Origin: Alphaproteobacteria bacterium AO1-B | GTDB taxonomy: Bacteria > Pseudomonadota > Alphaproteobacteria > Rhizobiales > Stappiaceae | DNA: 64,000 nucleotides | Assembly: GCA_001890945.1 (NCBI GenBank) | Contig: MLAX01000003.1 | Coordinates: 248,001 to 312,000, forward strand | Direction: 5' to 3' | In this document: positions 33,417 to 41,429 of the stretch, piece by piece | How the letters are laid out: the number at the start of each line of letters is the position of its first letter | How positions within the stretch are numbered: position 1 is the stretch's first letter | The notes under the pieces: generated by a model | Told to the model about the DNA's origin: nothing | The model's database searches: none | Seen by the model: only the letters and a program-made list of their open reading frames with translations | Position numbers and translations under genes: made by a program

Positions 33417-34886
33417 ATGAAAGTACCAGAGCTGCTCGAAGGTGTCTGTGATCTGGACCGGTCATCGTCTGTTCCACTGAGCCAGCAAATTTACAGAGCG
33501 TTACGCGAGGCGGTCGGGCAGGGGCGCTTGAAAGTGGGCATGCGTTTACCATCGTCGCGCAGTTTTGCGCAGCAACAACGGATTTCGCGCAATACGGTCA
33601 ACACGGCCTATGAGCTTTTAAAGGCCGAGGGGATCGTGGAGGTGAGTGCAGGCGTTGCGCCAGTTATTGTTGGCGGCATCGCACCTGAAGGCGCCAAAAT
33701 ACATAGCGTCAATACTGTGCCTCCGCGCGGGCTTTCCAAACGGGGGAACCAGCTCGCGAAGAACCTGCGTGGCGACAGCTGGGGTCAGCGCCATGAAGCG
33801 CTTCAGCCGGGTGCGCCTGCATTGGATATCTTTCCCTATGAAAACTGGGCACGCTGTCTGCGCAGAGCTGTGCGAACGGTTCGGACGCCCGATCTGCTCT
33901 ATCAGCATCCATCGGGTTATCCGGCTTTGAAAGCGATCCTTGCGGATTATCTTGCAAGTGAGCGCGGCGTCCGTGCCACAGCGGACCAGATCCTGATCGT
34001 TCCCTCAATGCAGGCGGCGCTTGCGGGCATTTCCCAGGCTCTCTCAGATCCTGGCGATACGGCCTGGATTGAGGATCCGGGCTATATTGGCGCGCGAACG
34101 GCCTTTCATGGCGCTGGATTGAACATCCGGGGTTTGCCGGTGGATGAGTATGGGGTTCTGCCGGATGGCCTCGAGAATGAAAGCCCGCACCCACGTCTGA
34201 TCTATGTCACCCCCTCTCATCAGTATCCGTTCGGGGCTCGGTTGCCGCTCGCCCGGCGGCTCGCCTTGATCGAGAATGCGTCCCGCATGGGCGCGACAAT
34301 TCTCGAGGATGACTACGACAGCGAGTTTCTGTTTGAAGGCCGCCCGGTGGCCGCTCTTCAAGGGCTCGCAGGTGGTGGAGAGGTGATCTATCTCGGCACC
34401 TTCTCAAAGAGCCTGCTGCCGGGGCTTCGGGTATCTTATGCCGTTGCACCGAAATACCTGAGTGGCCCTTTGGCCGGAGTTTTCCGGAACATGGGGCAAC
34501 TGGCCAATGTGCATGCCCAGATCGCGCTCGCCGACTTCATCGACAGCGGGCATTACCGGGCGCACCTGAAACGTATCCGGTCCGTCTACCAGCAACGGGG
34601 CAACGACCTCGTCGCGGCGCTCAAAGAAGAACTGGGCAATGCCGTGTCTGTCGAGCCGCCGCTTGGCAATGTGCAGGTGACTGTCCGCTTTAACGAAGAC
34701 TTGGATGATCGGAAGGTCGCGCGGGGCATGCAAGCCCGCGGTTTTTCCGTCTCACCGTTGTCCGTCTGTTATCTGGATGCAGCACCTGAGCCTGGATTGA
34801 TTATCGGATTTGCCGGGGCAACAGAGGATCAAATTCATGGCGGCGTTCGGGCGTTGTCCGATCAATTGAGCGCGCGCCGAGGCTGA
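33417..34886 (+). CDS. MocR/PdxR-type GntR-aminotransferase regulator
   Basis: 489 residues. N-terminal GntR winged helix (PLSQQIYRALREAVGQGRLKVGMRLPSSR; FAQQQRISRNTVNTAYELLKAEGIV) joined by a linker to a type I aminotransferase fold from about residue 110. PLP-binding motifs are readable, including EDDYDSEFLFEGRPV and the Schiff-base region YLGTFSKSLLPGLRVSY with its lysine. MocR proteins sense PLP or amino compounds; PdxR regulates vitamin B6 synthesis and GabR GABA use. The divergent flavin split-barrel gene is the probable target. The target ligand is unknown. Confidence 0.9.
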   Translation: MKVPELLEGVCDLDRSSSVPLSQQIYRALREAVGQGRLKVGMRLPSSRSFAQQQRISRNTVNTAYELLKAEGIVEVSAGVAPVIVGGIAPEGAKIHSVNTVPPRGLSKRGNQLAKNLRGDSWGQRHEALQPGAPALDIFPYENWARCLRRAVRTVRTPDLLYQHPSGYPALKAILADYLASERGVRATADQILIVPSMQAALAGISQALSDPGDTAWIEDPGYIGARTAFHGAGLNIRGLPVDEYGVLPDGLENESPHPRLIYVTPSHQYPFGARLPLARRLALIENASRMGATILEDDYDSEFLFEGRPVAALQGLAGGGEVIYLGTFSKSLLPGLRVSYAVAPKYLSGPLAGVFRNMGQLANVHAQIALADFIDSGHYRAHLKRIRSVYQQRGNDLVAALKEELGNAVSVEPPLGNVQVTVRFNEDLDDRKVARGMQARGFSVSPLSVCYLDAAPEPGLIIGFAGATEDQIHGGVRALSDQLSARRG

Positions 34887-34905
34887 AGCCGGATCGGATA
34901 TGTGG

Positions 34906-36516
34906 TCAGGTTTTATCCAACTCCATCTCAAGACGCGCTTCGGTCTTGGGAGCCTCGCCGTTCCTTCCGTTCACGAGATGCACCGAGATCCGCCATAGAT
35001 GATAGGTGGACCGATGCAGCCAGCGGATACTGTCAACACGGGCGATGGCCTCTTCCAGACCAATCTGATCGTTGGCGGCCTGGTTCAAGGTGTTTTCCCG
35101 GGTGAGCCGGCGTTCTTCTCGAAATGCCTGCCGAAGGGCATCAAATTCGGCGGAAAGGGCAGAGTCCCCGTTAGCGTCATTGAAACGTTCCTCGAGGTCT
35201 GAAAGCTGATGTCCGAAACGGGAGAGGTGCTCTGTTGTTCGGATCGTCTCGATCCGGTCGCTCTGGCGGAGCCGGTCGGTCAGCCGGTCCATATGGTCGA
35301 GTGCATGCAAAAGGTGAATGTGGTCTGCATTGGCAGCAGGATCTTCCGGCCCGGTCTTGATGCGATCCAAATAGGACCGGAGGGATGTGTTCGTCTGCTC
35401 AAAAGCATCCAAGGCAACAGGCGGGATTTCGCTTGGCTCCGCCCCAAGCGCATCTGAGACTGCTTCGAAAAGCAGTTTTGCCTGATCTTGCACGGCTGCG
35501 CGCGCGGCATCCAAAGCGGCTTCCGGATCCTTCAAGAGGTGATCGTCCAACCGCTCGGCCGGGTCTTCTCCCTTGGACGGTATCAGCCAGATGATCAACC
35601 GCGCGAAGTGCTTTGTCACGCCAACGATGGCCAAGACACCGATGAGATTAAACACAGTATGGAAACCGACCAACGCAATCTGAGGGTCGAGGTGCGGCCC
35701 GGCGGCCGCGTACAGCCAGCCAAGCGGAACAAGGAGGCAAAACGCGATCAAACCGGTCATTAGATTGTAAACGACATGCGCAAATCCTGTGCGACGGGAT
35801 GCGACCGATCCGCCGACGGTTGCGAGCGCTGCGGTCGCTGTAGTTCCAACGTCCATCCCAATGACAAGAGCGGCAGCCTGAGGGAAGGAAATTGCTCCAA
35901 CCGTCAGGGCTGCCAGTGCTGTTGCAACACCTGCGCTTGAGGATTGGGTGATGAGCGTAATCACCACTCCGATCAGGACCAGTTGAACGCGTCCAAGAAA
36001 GGTGTCGCCGGGAAAATCATCCGGAGTGATCCGGCCTTCCAGAATGGAAAAGCCCTGGGTCAATGTATCGATGCCGACGAACAACAGGCCAAACCCGGCG
36101 ATGGCCAGCCCGAAGGGTTGCCATCGGCCACGGCCGAAGAGCTGAAAAAGAACACCGAAAAAGATCAAAGGCTGCGCGAGCAGGCCGATCTTGAGCTTGA
36201 AGCCGAGGAGGGCGACCATCCAGCCCGTAATCGTGGTGCCGATGTTTGCCCCGAAGATGACGCCAAGGGCCTGCGGAAACGTCATCAGCCCTGCACTGAC
36301 GAAACCAACGGTCGCGACAGTGGTCGCACTTGAAGACTGCAACAAGGCTGTTGCCAGTGCGCCGGAGAGGGCGCCGGTTGCGGGCGTGCTGGTTGAGTTT
36401 TGAATGTACTGGCGGAGCCGGTTTCCCGCGAGCTGCCGCAATCCCCGGGTCATGAGGTGCATGCCCAGAAGAAACAGGCCGAGCCCGCCAAGGACGGTTA
36501 TCACGGATTGGATCAT
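34906..36516 (-). CDS. Na/Pi cotransporter family protein (NptA/YjbB type)
   Basis: 536 residues. The N-terminal about 310 residues contain eight or nine membrane segments with two repeats of the phosphate-transport motif: LLQSSSATTVATVGFV (about 59-74) and LITQSSSAGVATALAALTV (about 198-218), with IFGANIGTT and IGMDVGTTAT following. The C-terminal about 200 residues are cytoplasmic and helical, PhoU-like. Members move phosphate with sodium; bacterial YjbB is an exporter of phosphate. It is convergent with the MocR gene (19 bases) and downstream of the CoA transferase genes. Direction of transport is not visible in the sequence. Confidence 0.9.
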   Translation of the reverse strand: MIQSVITVLGGLGLFLLGMHLMTRGLRQLAGNRLRQYIQNSTSTPATGALSGALATALLQSSSATTVATVGFVSAGLMTFPQALGVIFGANIGTTITGWMVALLGFKLKIGLLAQPLIFFGVLFQLFGRGRWQPFGLAIAGFGLLFVGIDTLTQGFSILEGRITPDDFPGDTFLGRVQLVLIGVVITLITQSSSAGVATALAALTVGAISFPQAAALVIGMDVGTTATAALATVGGSVASRRTGFAHVVYNLMTGLIAFCLLVPLGWLYAAAGPHLDPQIALVGFHTVFNLIGVLAIVGVTKHFARLIIWLIPSKGEDPAERLDDHLLKDPEAALDAARAAVQDQAKLLFEAVSDALGAEPSEIPPVALDAFEQTNTSLRSYLDRIKTGPEDPAANADHIHLLHALDHMDRLTDRLRQSDRIETIRTTEHLSRFGHQLSDLEERFNDANGDSALSAEFDALRQAFREERRLTRENTLNQAANDQIGLEEAIARVDSIRWLHRSTYHLWRISVHLVNGRNGEAPKTEARLEMELDKT

Positions 36517-36636
36517 GCCCCGAATTTAGGGGTGTTCCGAGCCGCCTCGCATCTGAAGATATACCTATAACCCTGACCTGGACCGCAACGCCGCTGATGT
36601 CCAGTCGTGTTGCCGTCCGGGGCGGCTGTTGGTTGT

Positions 36637-37290
36637 TCAGGCGAGCTTCATTTGCGGCACGTCGCCCCGAATGATCAGGCTGGCTTCTGTTGCCGAAATA
36701 ACATCATCGACGCTGGCACCTGGCCCGACTTCTTTCAGGAGAAGTCCTTCTTCGGTTGGTTCAATCACGGCCATTTCCGTAACGATAAGGCTGACCCGGC
36801 GCTGGGCTGTCAGCGGTAACTGGCATTGGTGAATGATCTTCGGTTTGCCTTTCGCGGTATGAACCATGGCAACGATCACGTTCTTTGCACCGGCGACCAG
36901 ATCCATCGCGCCGCCCATGCCCGGCACCATCTTTCCCGGGATCATCCAGTTTGCCAGAAAACCCCGTTCATCGACCTGAAGGCCGCCGAGTACAGTCGTG
37001 TCGAGATGGCCACCGCGGATCAGGCCGAAACTCATGGCGCTGTCGATCGACGCCGCGCCCGGAACCGCTGTCACAAATCCGCCGCCCGCATCGGTGAGGT
37101 CGGGATCCTCCATGCCCTCCGGTGGCCGTGCTCCAAGTCCGATCACGCCATTTTCCGCCTGGAAGAAGACGTGCACTTCTTTCGGCAGGTAATTGGCGAC
37201 CATTGAGGGCAGGCCAATCCCGAGATTGACCAGCGTGTCCGGCCGGATTTCCTGGGCAACCCGGCGGGCGATGATTTCCTTGGCATCCAT
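36637..37290 (-). CDS. CoA transferase subunit B (ScoB/AtoA type)
   Basis: 217 residues of the family I CoA transferase beta subunit. FFQAENGVIGLG carries the catalytic glutamate in the ENG motif, and GAASIDSAMSFGLIRGGHLDTTVLGG and MGGAMDLVAGAKNVIVAMVHT are typical. Together with subunit A (ATGA overlap) it moves CoA between succinyl- or acetyl-CoA and 3-oxoacids such as acetoacetate. Which acid is used (3-oxoacid, 3-oxoadipate, acetate) is not fixed by the sequence. No thiolase or hydroxybutyrate gene is adjacent. Confidence 0.92.
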   Translation of the reverse strand: MDAKEIIARRVAQEIRPDTLVNLGIGLPSMVANYLPKEVHVFFQAENGVIGLGARPPEGMEDPDLTDAGGGFVTAVPGAASIDSAMSFGLIRGGHLDTTVLGGLQVDERGFLANWMIPGKMVPGMGGAMDLVAGAKNVIVAMVHTAKGKPKIIHQCQLPLTAQRRVSLIVTEMAVIEPTEEGLLLKEVGPGASVDDVISATEASLIIRGDVPQMKLA

Positions 37291-37943
37291 CAGTGGGCCC
37301 TCTCCAACAGGTGATCCACGAGAATTCCGGGCGTCTTGACGGAATCCGGCGAGATGACGCCGACCGGGACAATCGTTTGGGGTTCGGCAATCACAGTCGC
37401 ACCGGCCATGGCCATGATCGGGTTGAAGTTATGCGCGGTCAGCGAATACTCGAGGTTGCCGACATAATCGGCCTGATGCGCGGCAATCAGCGCAAAGTCC
37501 CCGCCAAGCGGTTCTTCCAGGAGAAAGTCCTTGCCGTTGACCGTAACGGTTTGCTTGCCGTTTTCGACAAGCGTTCCGATGCCGGTGGGGGTCAGAATGC
37601 CGCCAAGTCCAACACCGGCCGCACGGATCCGTTCCACCAGCGTGCCCTGCGGGACGAGATCAACCTCGATCTCACCGGAAATCATCTTCTGCTGTGTTTC
37701 AGGATTGAGGCCGATATGCGAAGCGATTACCTTGGACACACAGCCGGAGGTGATCAGTTTGCCGATCCCTTTGCCCGGCATGGCCGTGTCGTTGGCGATC
37801 ACGATCATGTCTTTGGCACCGCGTTCGACCAGTGCATCTATCAGCCGATGCGGTGTTCCGACACCCATAAAGCCGCCGATCAGCAAAGAAGAGCCGTCCG
37901 GTATCATTTCGGCAGCTTCCGCCGCCTTGACCGCATGTTTCAT
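37290..37943 (-). CDS. CoA transferase subunit A (ScoA/AtoD type)
   Basis: 217 residues of the alpha subunit. MIPDGSSLLIGGFMGVGTPHRLIDAL is the conserved glycine-rich entry, with ERIRAAGVGLGGILTPTGIGTLVENGK later and GDFALIAAHQADYVGNLEY near the end. It forms a heterotetramer with subunit B, whose gene overlaps its stop codon. The start has little upstream spacing from a TetR gene on the same strand, so the pair may be driven from its own promoter at 37944-38071. Confidence 0.93.
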   Translation of the reverse strand: MKHAVKAAEAAEMIPDGSSLLIGGFMGVGTPHRLIDALVERGAKDMIVIANDTAMPGKGIGKLITSGCVSKVIASHIGLNPETQQKMISGEIEVDLVPQGTLVERIRAAGVGLGGILTPTGIGTLVENGKQTVTVNGKDFLLEEPLGGDFALIAAHQADYVGNLEYSLTAHNFNPIMAMAGATVIAEPQTIVPVGVISPDSVKTPGILVDHLLERAH

Positions 37944-38071
37944 AAATGCGTCCCCGCGAGCTTGTTTGGTTGCTCGAAGGTTACCGGTTTCGTCCGGCCT
38001 TGCAAATGAAGATTGTGCGACGCACCAGCGCTACTGGCCTGAATGATATGACAAGTCTGGGCTTGGAGTGG

Positions 38072-38656
38072 TCAAGGCTTCTGGGACAAAGCATTCAGAG
38101 ACTGGGCGGCACATTCGGCCGCAGACTGGATCGAACTGCCATCGTGTCCCGTACGCGCCATGGCATTGAGGCCAAGCAGTATGGTGAGGACATAAGCTGC
38201 CAACTCGTGTGCACGGTCCAAAGAGAGGTCTGGATCGGTAAGCAGGCGTTCGGTGAGCCGGGCTTCCAACTGTGCCATACGCCCCGAAACGGCTTCGGAC
38301 GCTTCAACATTGGACGTGCTTGTGCCTGCGGAAGACAGCAGTAAACACCCGCGGAACGGGTTTTCCGACATAAAACGGCCGACGTGCCGCAAGAAACTTG
38401 CAACGCCCTCAAGCGCTGTTGCTGCTGGTTCGAGATTGGACAGGCCCGGTTCCGTGACACCACTCCAGTATCGGTCCATCACGGTTTGGAAGACGTCGTC
38501 CTTGCTGCCGAAGGATGCATAGAAACTGCCGCGCTTGATGCCTGCAGCCGACTGAAGGTCGTCTACAGATGTTCCGCCATAGCCCTTTGTCCAGAACACG
38601 TCGACAAACGCGTCCATTGCGGCATCTTCATCAAAACTCTTCGGTCTTCCTGCCAT
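38072..38656 (-). CDS. TetR-family transcriptional regulator
   Basis: 194 residues. The N-terminal helix-turn-helix reads AFVDVFWTKGYGGTSVDDLQSAAGIKRGSFYASFGSKDDVF, a clear TetR DNA-binding domain, with a helical ligand-binding core after it (NPFRGCLLLSSAGTS; a cysteine here may be a sensor). It lies 52 bases downstream of the AhpD-like gene on the same strand, which is the likely target, and 128 bases upstream of the CoA-transferase genes. Ligand unknown. Confidence 0.92.
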   Translation of the reverse strand: MAGRPKSFDEDAAMDAFVDVFWTKGYGGTSVDDLQSAAGIKRGSFYASFGSKDDVFQTVMDRYWSGVTEPGLSNLEPAATALEGVASFLRHVGRFMSENPFRGCLLLSSAGTSTSNVEASEAVSGRMAQLEARLTERLLTDPDLSLDRAHELAAYVLTILLGLNAMARTGHDGSSIQSAAECAAQSLNALSQKP

Positions 38657-38708
38657 ATCCTATCATCGATTTGCGGCCCGGCCGACAAAATGCCGGCCGG
38701 GGACGGGG

Positions 38709-39278
38709 TTATTCTGCAGCTTCGCGAGCCGGCGGTGTCCATGCAAATTTTTCGAACACCTTGTCGACCGGCGTTTCTGCCAGGTGGTTGACATAGTTCG
38801 ACATGACCTTCTGGGCCAGCCCAAGAATGATGTCGAGTACATTGCGTTTGGTAAAGCCAACGTCAAGGAAGGTTTGAACATCGGCATCGCTGACATGCCC
38901 GCGTTGACGCACAACCTTCAGCGTGAAGTCGCGAAGAGCTTCCAGATGCGGATCCGCCAGCGGTGTGTTGTCGCGCAGCGCATCAATCACGTCCTGCGGT
39001 ACCTTTTGCATGTGTGCAATTCCAGTGTGAGCCGGAACACAGTAGTGGCACTCGTGCTCGACGTTAATGGTCAACCAGACGACGTTTTGTTCGACCGTCG
39101 AGAGGCTGGTCTGCTGGAACAGCTCATGAAGCTTTTGATAGGCCTCAAGGTGTTGCGGCGATTCAGACATCACGGCGTGCAGGCCCGGGATCCGGCCAAA
39201 TGCCTTTTCAGATCTTTCCAGAAGTTCAGCGCCGCCTTCCGGTGCTGTTTCCTTGGTGTGCAATTGAAAGTCAGTCAT
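38709..39278 (-). CDS. AhpD-like carboxymuconolactone decarboxylase family protein
   Basis: 189 residues. HECHYCVPAHTGIAH contains the Cys-x-x-Cys plus histidine motif of AhpD-type alkylhydroperoxidases, in the all-helical fold of this family; WLTINVEHE precedes it. It probably has peroxidase or related redox activity, but in this family enzyme activity is shown for only a few members. The start at 39278 (GGAGA five bases upstream) is preferred to an in-frame ATG at 39290. It appears to be co-transcribed with the TetR gene. An inverted repeat TTTCTG-T-CAGAAA at 39351-39363 lies upstream. Confidence 0.87.
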   Translation of the reverse strand: MTDFQLHTKETAPEGGAELLERSEKAFGRIPGLHAVMSESPQHLEAYQKLHELFQQTSLSTVEQNVVWLTINVEHECHYCVPAHTGIAHMQKVPQDVIDALRDNTPLADPHLEALRDFTLKVVRQRGHVSDADVQTFLDVGFTKRNVLDIILGLAQKVMSNYVNHLAETPVDKVFEKFAWTPPAREAAE

Positions 39279-39350
39279 TGAATTCTCCATCGAGTGGCGC
39301 GATTGCCAGACCGTAGATAGGTATTATGTACTCAGTAGTCAAAAATAAAC

Positions 39351-39363
39351 TTTCTGTCAGAAA
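39351..39363. promoter_or_regulatory. Short inverted repeat upstream of the AhpD-like gene
   Basis: TTTCTG-T-CAGAAA, 73 bases from the AhpD-like start and 187 bases from the Crp-type gene. Possible TetR or Crp/Fnr site; low information content. Confidence 0.25.
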
Positions 39364-39549
39364 TGGCTGTATTCAGCCGATTTTTGAGTAGGTCAAGAAA
39401 ACGTGTTGGCGAGGTGAGAGGGTGTGATGGGCAATGCGCGACTAGACATGCATCCAAATAGCGGCGCATAAATCCGTCCTGTTTGGTGTTTGATCAGGCC
39501 CTTCGAAGCACCATTCGGTTGGCGCGTGATGGGAGAAAACAGGATAGAT

Positions 39550-40149
39550 ATGACCCAGTCGCCACTGACCATGTTCAATGTGTGGCTCCGGAAAAGCGGT
39601 GGTCTGCCGGCTCAAAGTGCCGAGGCAGCTTCGGATGCTTCGGTGGTCCGGCGTTTTGAGGCTGACGATATTCTATTTTCTGCTGGAGAGAGGCCCGACG
39701 TCCTTTATTTCATCCAGTCGGGCTTGGTACGTTTTTTCTACCTCACGGATGACGGCAAGGAGTTCAACAAGAACTTCGTCGCTGCGGGCAGCGTGGTAAC
39801 CAGCCTGTCGACATTCCTTTCCGGTGTGCCGAGCCCGTTTTTCACACAGGCGTTGGAAGAGACCGTCACAATTGCCTTGCCGATAGAGTTTGTGCGCCGA
39901 CAGGTTGAGGCCGATATCTATTGGGAACGGTTGTTGAGCCGGTCCGTTGCCATGCTGGCGCTCAAGAAGGAGCAGCGGGAAGCATCTTTTCTTCTTCAGG
40001 ATGCAGGTGCGCGATATCAGGCATTTCTGGACGACTTTTCAGATCTTGCTCCCAGATTGCCGCAATATCATATCGCCTCCTATCTCGGGATTACGCCGGT
40101 CGCGCTTTCGCGCATTCGGGCCCGCCGCGGCAAGCAGCGCGCTTCTTAA
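39550..40149 (+). CDS. Crp/Fnr-family transcriptional regulator
   Basis: 199 residues. A cyclic-nucleotide-binding-like jelly roll occupies about 25-135 (FEADDILFSAGERPDVLYFIQSGLVRFFY), followed by a C-terminal helix-turn-helix (PQYHIASYLGITPVALSRIRA). The classical cAMP arginine motif and the Fnr iron-sulfur cysteines are absent, so the ligand is unknown. Starts are possible at 39490 (TTG), 39529 and 39550; AGGA before 39550 favours that one. An SDR gene follows 71 bases later on the same strand and may be its target. Confidence 0.88.
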   Translation: MTQSPLTMFNVWLRKSGGLPAQSAEAASDASVVRRFEADDILFSAGERPDVLYFIQSGLVRFFYLTDDGKEFNKNFVAAGSVVTSLSTFLSGVPSPFFTQALEETVTIALPIEFVRRQVEADIYWERLLSRSVAMLALKKEQREASFLLQDAGARYQAFLDDFSDLAPRLPQYHIASYLGITPVALSRIRARRGKQRAS

Positions 40150-40220
40150 CCCGGGTTAATGCAGTGCCCCGCTCAAAATCGGTATCGCTCCTGTCAAAGT
40201 TTGATCAGGAGACAAAAGAC

Positions 40221-40949
40221 ATGAGTACTGAAAAGACAATCGTGATTACCGGCGGCGGCATCGGTCTTGGTGCGCAGTTGACCCGTCTTTATGGGCATGC
40301 CGGACATCGCGTGATCATTTGCGGGCGGACAGAAAGTGCACTTCGGGCCGCAGAAGACTATGGCAAAGTGCACTCCTTTTGTCTTGATCTGACAGACCCA
40401 GGCGATCGGCGCCGGTTTGTCGAAGGAATATATGACCTCGATCGGCCGATTGACCTCTTGATTAACAATGCTGGTATCCAGCAGGCCGTTGATTTTTCCA
40501 TCGGCTGCGGATCGCCGGAGCTCATCGAGGCGGAAATGGCGATCAACTTGCAAGCGCCAATCGAATTGACGTCGGATCTTTTGCCTCTTTTGAAACAAGC
40601 CTCGTTGGCGCGCATCGCTTTCGTCACGTCTGCGCTGGGCCGGGTGCCGAAGCAATCAACACCGGTCTATTGCGCAACAAAAGCCGGGCTGTCAGCGTTT
40701 GCCCGCAGCTTGCGGTACCAACTCGAAAAAACCGGCATCGGCGTTACCGACATCGTGCCAGATCTCCTGAGAACGCGCATGGCTGCCGGACGGGAACAGT
40801 CCGCGTTGACGGCTCTCGATGCCGCCCAAACCATCGTCCGAGGGCTGTCGGCTGGACAGGATGAAATCCGGCTGGGCCGCGTTCCGGTCCTTTACACCTT
40901 GCACCGCTTCTTGCCGTCCGTTGCCTACAAGATGCTGAAAGCAGCTTGA
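40221..40949 (+). CDS. Short-chain dehydrogenase/reductase
   Basis: 242 residues of the classical SDR type: TGGGIGLG (10-17) is the cofactor loop, INNAGIQQ the conserved Asn-Ala-Gly strand, FVTSALGRV holds the catalytic serine and YCATK the Tyr-x-x-x-Lys pair. It resembles DltE-like dehydrogenases, but that name says little about the substrate. AGGAGA eight bases before 40221 fixes the start; a longer in-frame extension back to 39921 runs through the Crp-type gene and is not real. The lack of an acidic residue after the second strand (IICGRTES) is more NADP-like. Confidence 0.92.
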   Translation: MSTEKTIVITGGGIGLGAQLTRLYGHAGHRVIICGRTESALRAAEDYGKVHSFCLDLTDPGDRRRFVEGIYDLDRPIDLLINNAGIQQAVDFSIGCGSPELIEAEMAINLQAPIELTSDLLPLLKQASLARIAFVTSALGRVPKQSTPVYCATKAGLSAFARSLRYQLEKTGIGVTDIVPDLLRTRMAAGREQSALTALDAAQTIVRGLSAGQDEIRLGRVPVLYTLHRFLPSVAYKMLKAA

Positions 40950-41015
40950 TGGAGAAGCGGGGATTGCATGGCGGCTCGCTTGACCTTGTTTTAAAAGCAA
41001 CTTAAGTCCCGGAGC

Positions 41016-41414
41016 GCCAGTCGGCCGGACAGCCGCTGCCGCAAGTGCCGAAAGGCCGCGGGGGAGGAAAGTCCGGGCTCCATGGAGACACGGTGCCGGG
41101 TAACGCCCGGCGAGGGCGACCTTAGGGAAAGTGCCACAGAAAGCAAACCGCTCCGGCTTTGCCGGGGTAAGGGTGAAAGGGTGGGGTAAGAGCCCACCGC
41201 GCCTCTGGTAACAGCGGCGGCACGGTAAACCCCACCGGGAGCAAGACCGAATAGGGACAACGCGGACCCTGGAGCAATCCAGGGCCCAGGCCGGTTTCCA
41301 GGCCAGTTGTCCGGGTTGGTTGCGTGAGGCGTCTGGCAACAGGCGTCCCAGATGAATGGCTGTCACGTCCGCTTAATGCGGGCCATACAGAACCCGGCTT
41401 ATAGGCCGGCTGGC
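41016..41414 (+). ncRNA. rnpB: RNase P RNA
   Basis: Recognised from the conserved core: GAGGAAAGTCCGGGCTCC near 41065, the 3-prime strand ACAGAACCCGGCTTATAGG near 41388, and the terminal pairing of GCCAGTCGGCC (41016-41026) with GGCCGGCTGGC (41404-41414), with one G-U pair. The AGGGAAAGTGCCACAGAAA segment near 41124 is the class A specificity-domain sequence. Ends are estimated from the P1 helix to within a few bases. It processes the 5-prime ends of tRNAs. The frames overlapping it on the minus strand are shadows. Confidence 0.97.
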
Positions 41415-41429
41415 ATGTATCCCTTCCGG

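Noticed and set aside
39921..40220. 300-base in-frame N-terminal extension of the SDR gene
   Set aside because: It runs through the Crp-type gene in another frame; AGGAGA before 40221 marks the true start.
40692..41366. Minus-strand frames over the RNase P RNA (40692-41366, 40991-41260)
   Set aside because: The region is a certain structural RNA; the frames are incidental.
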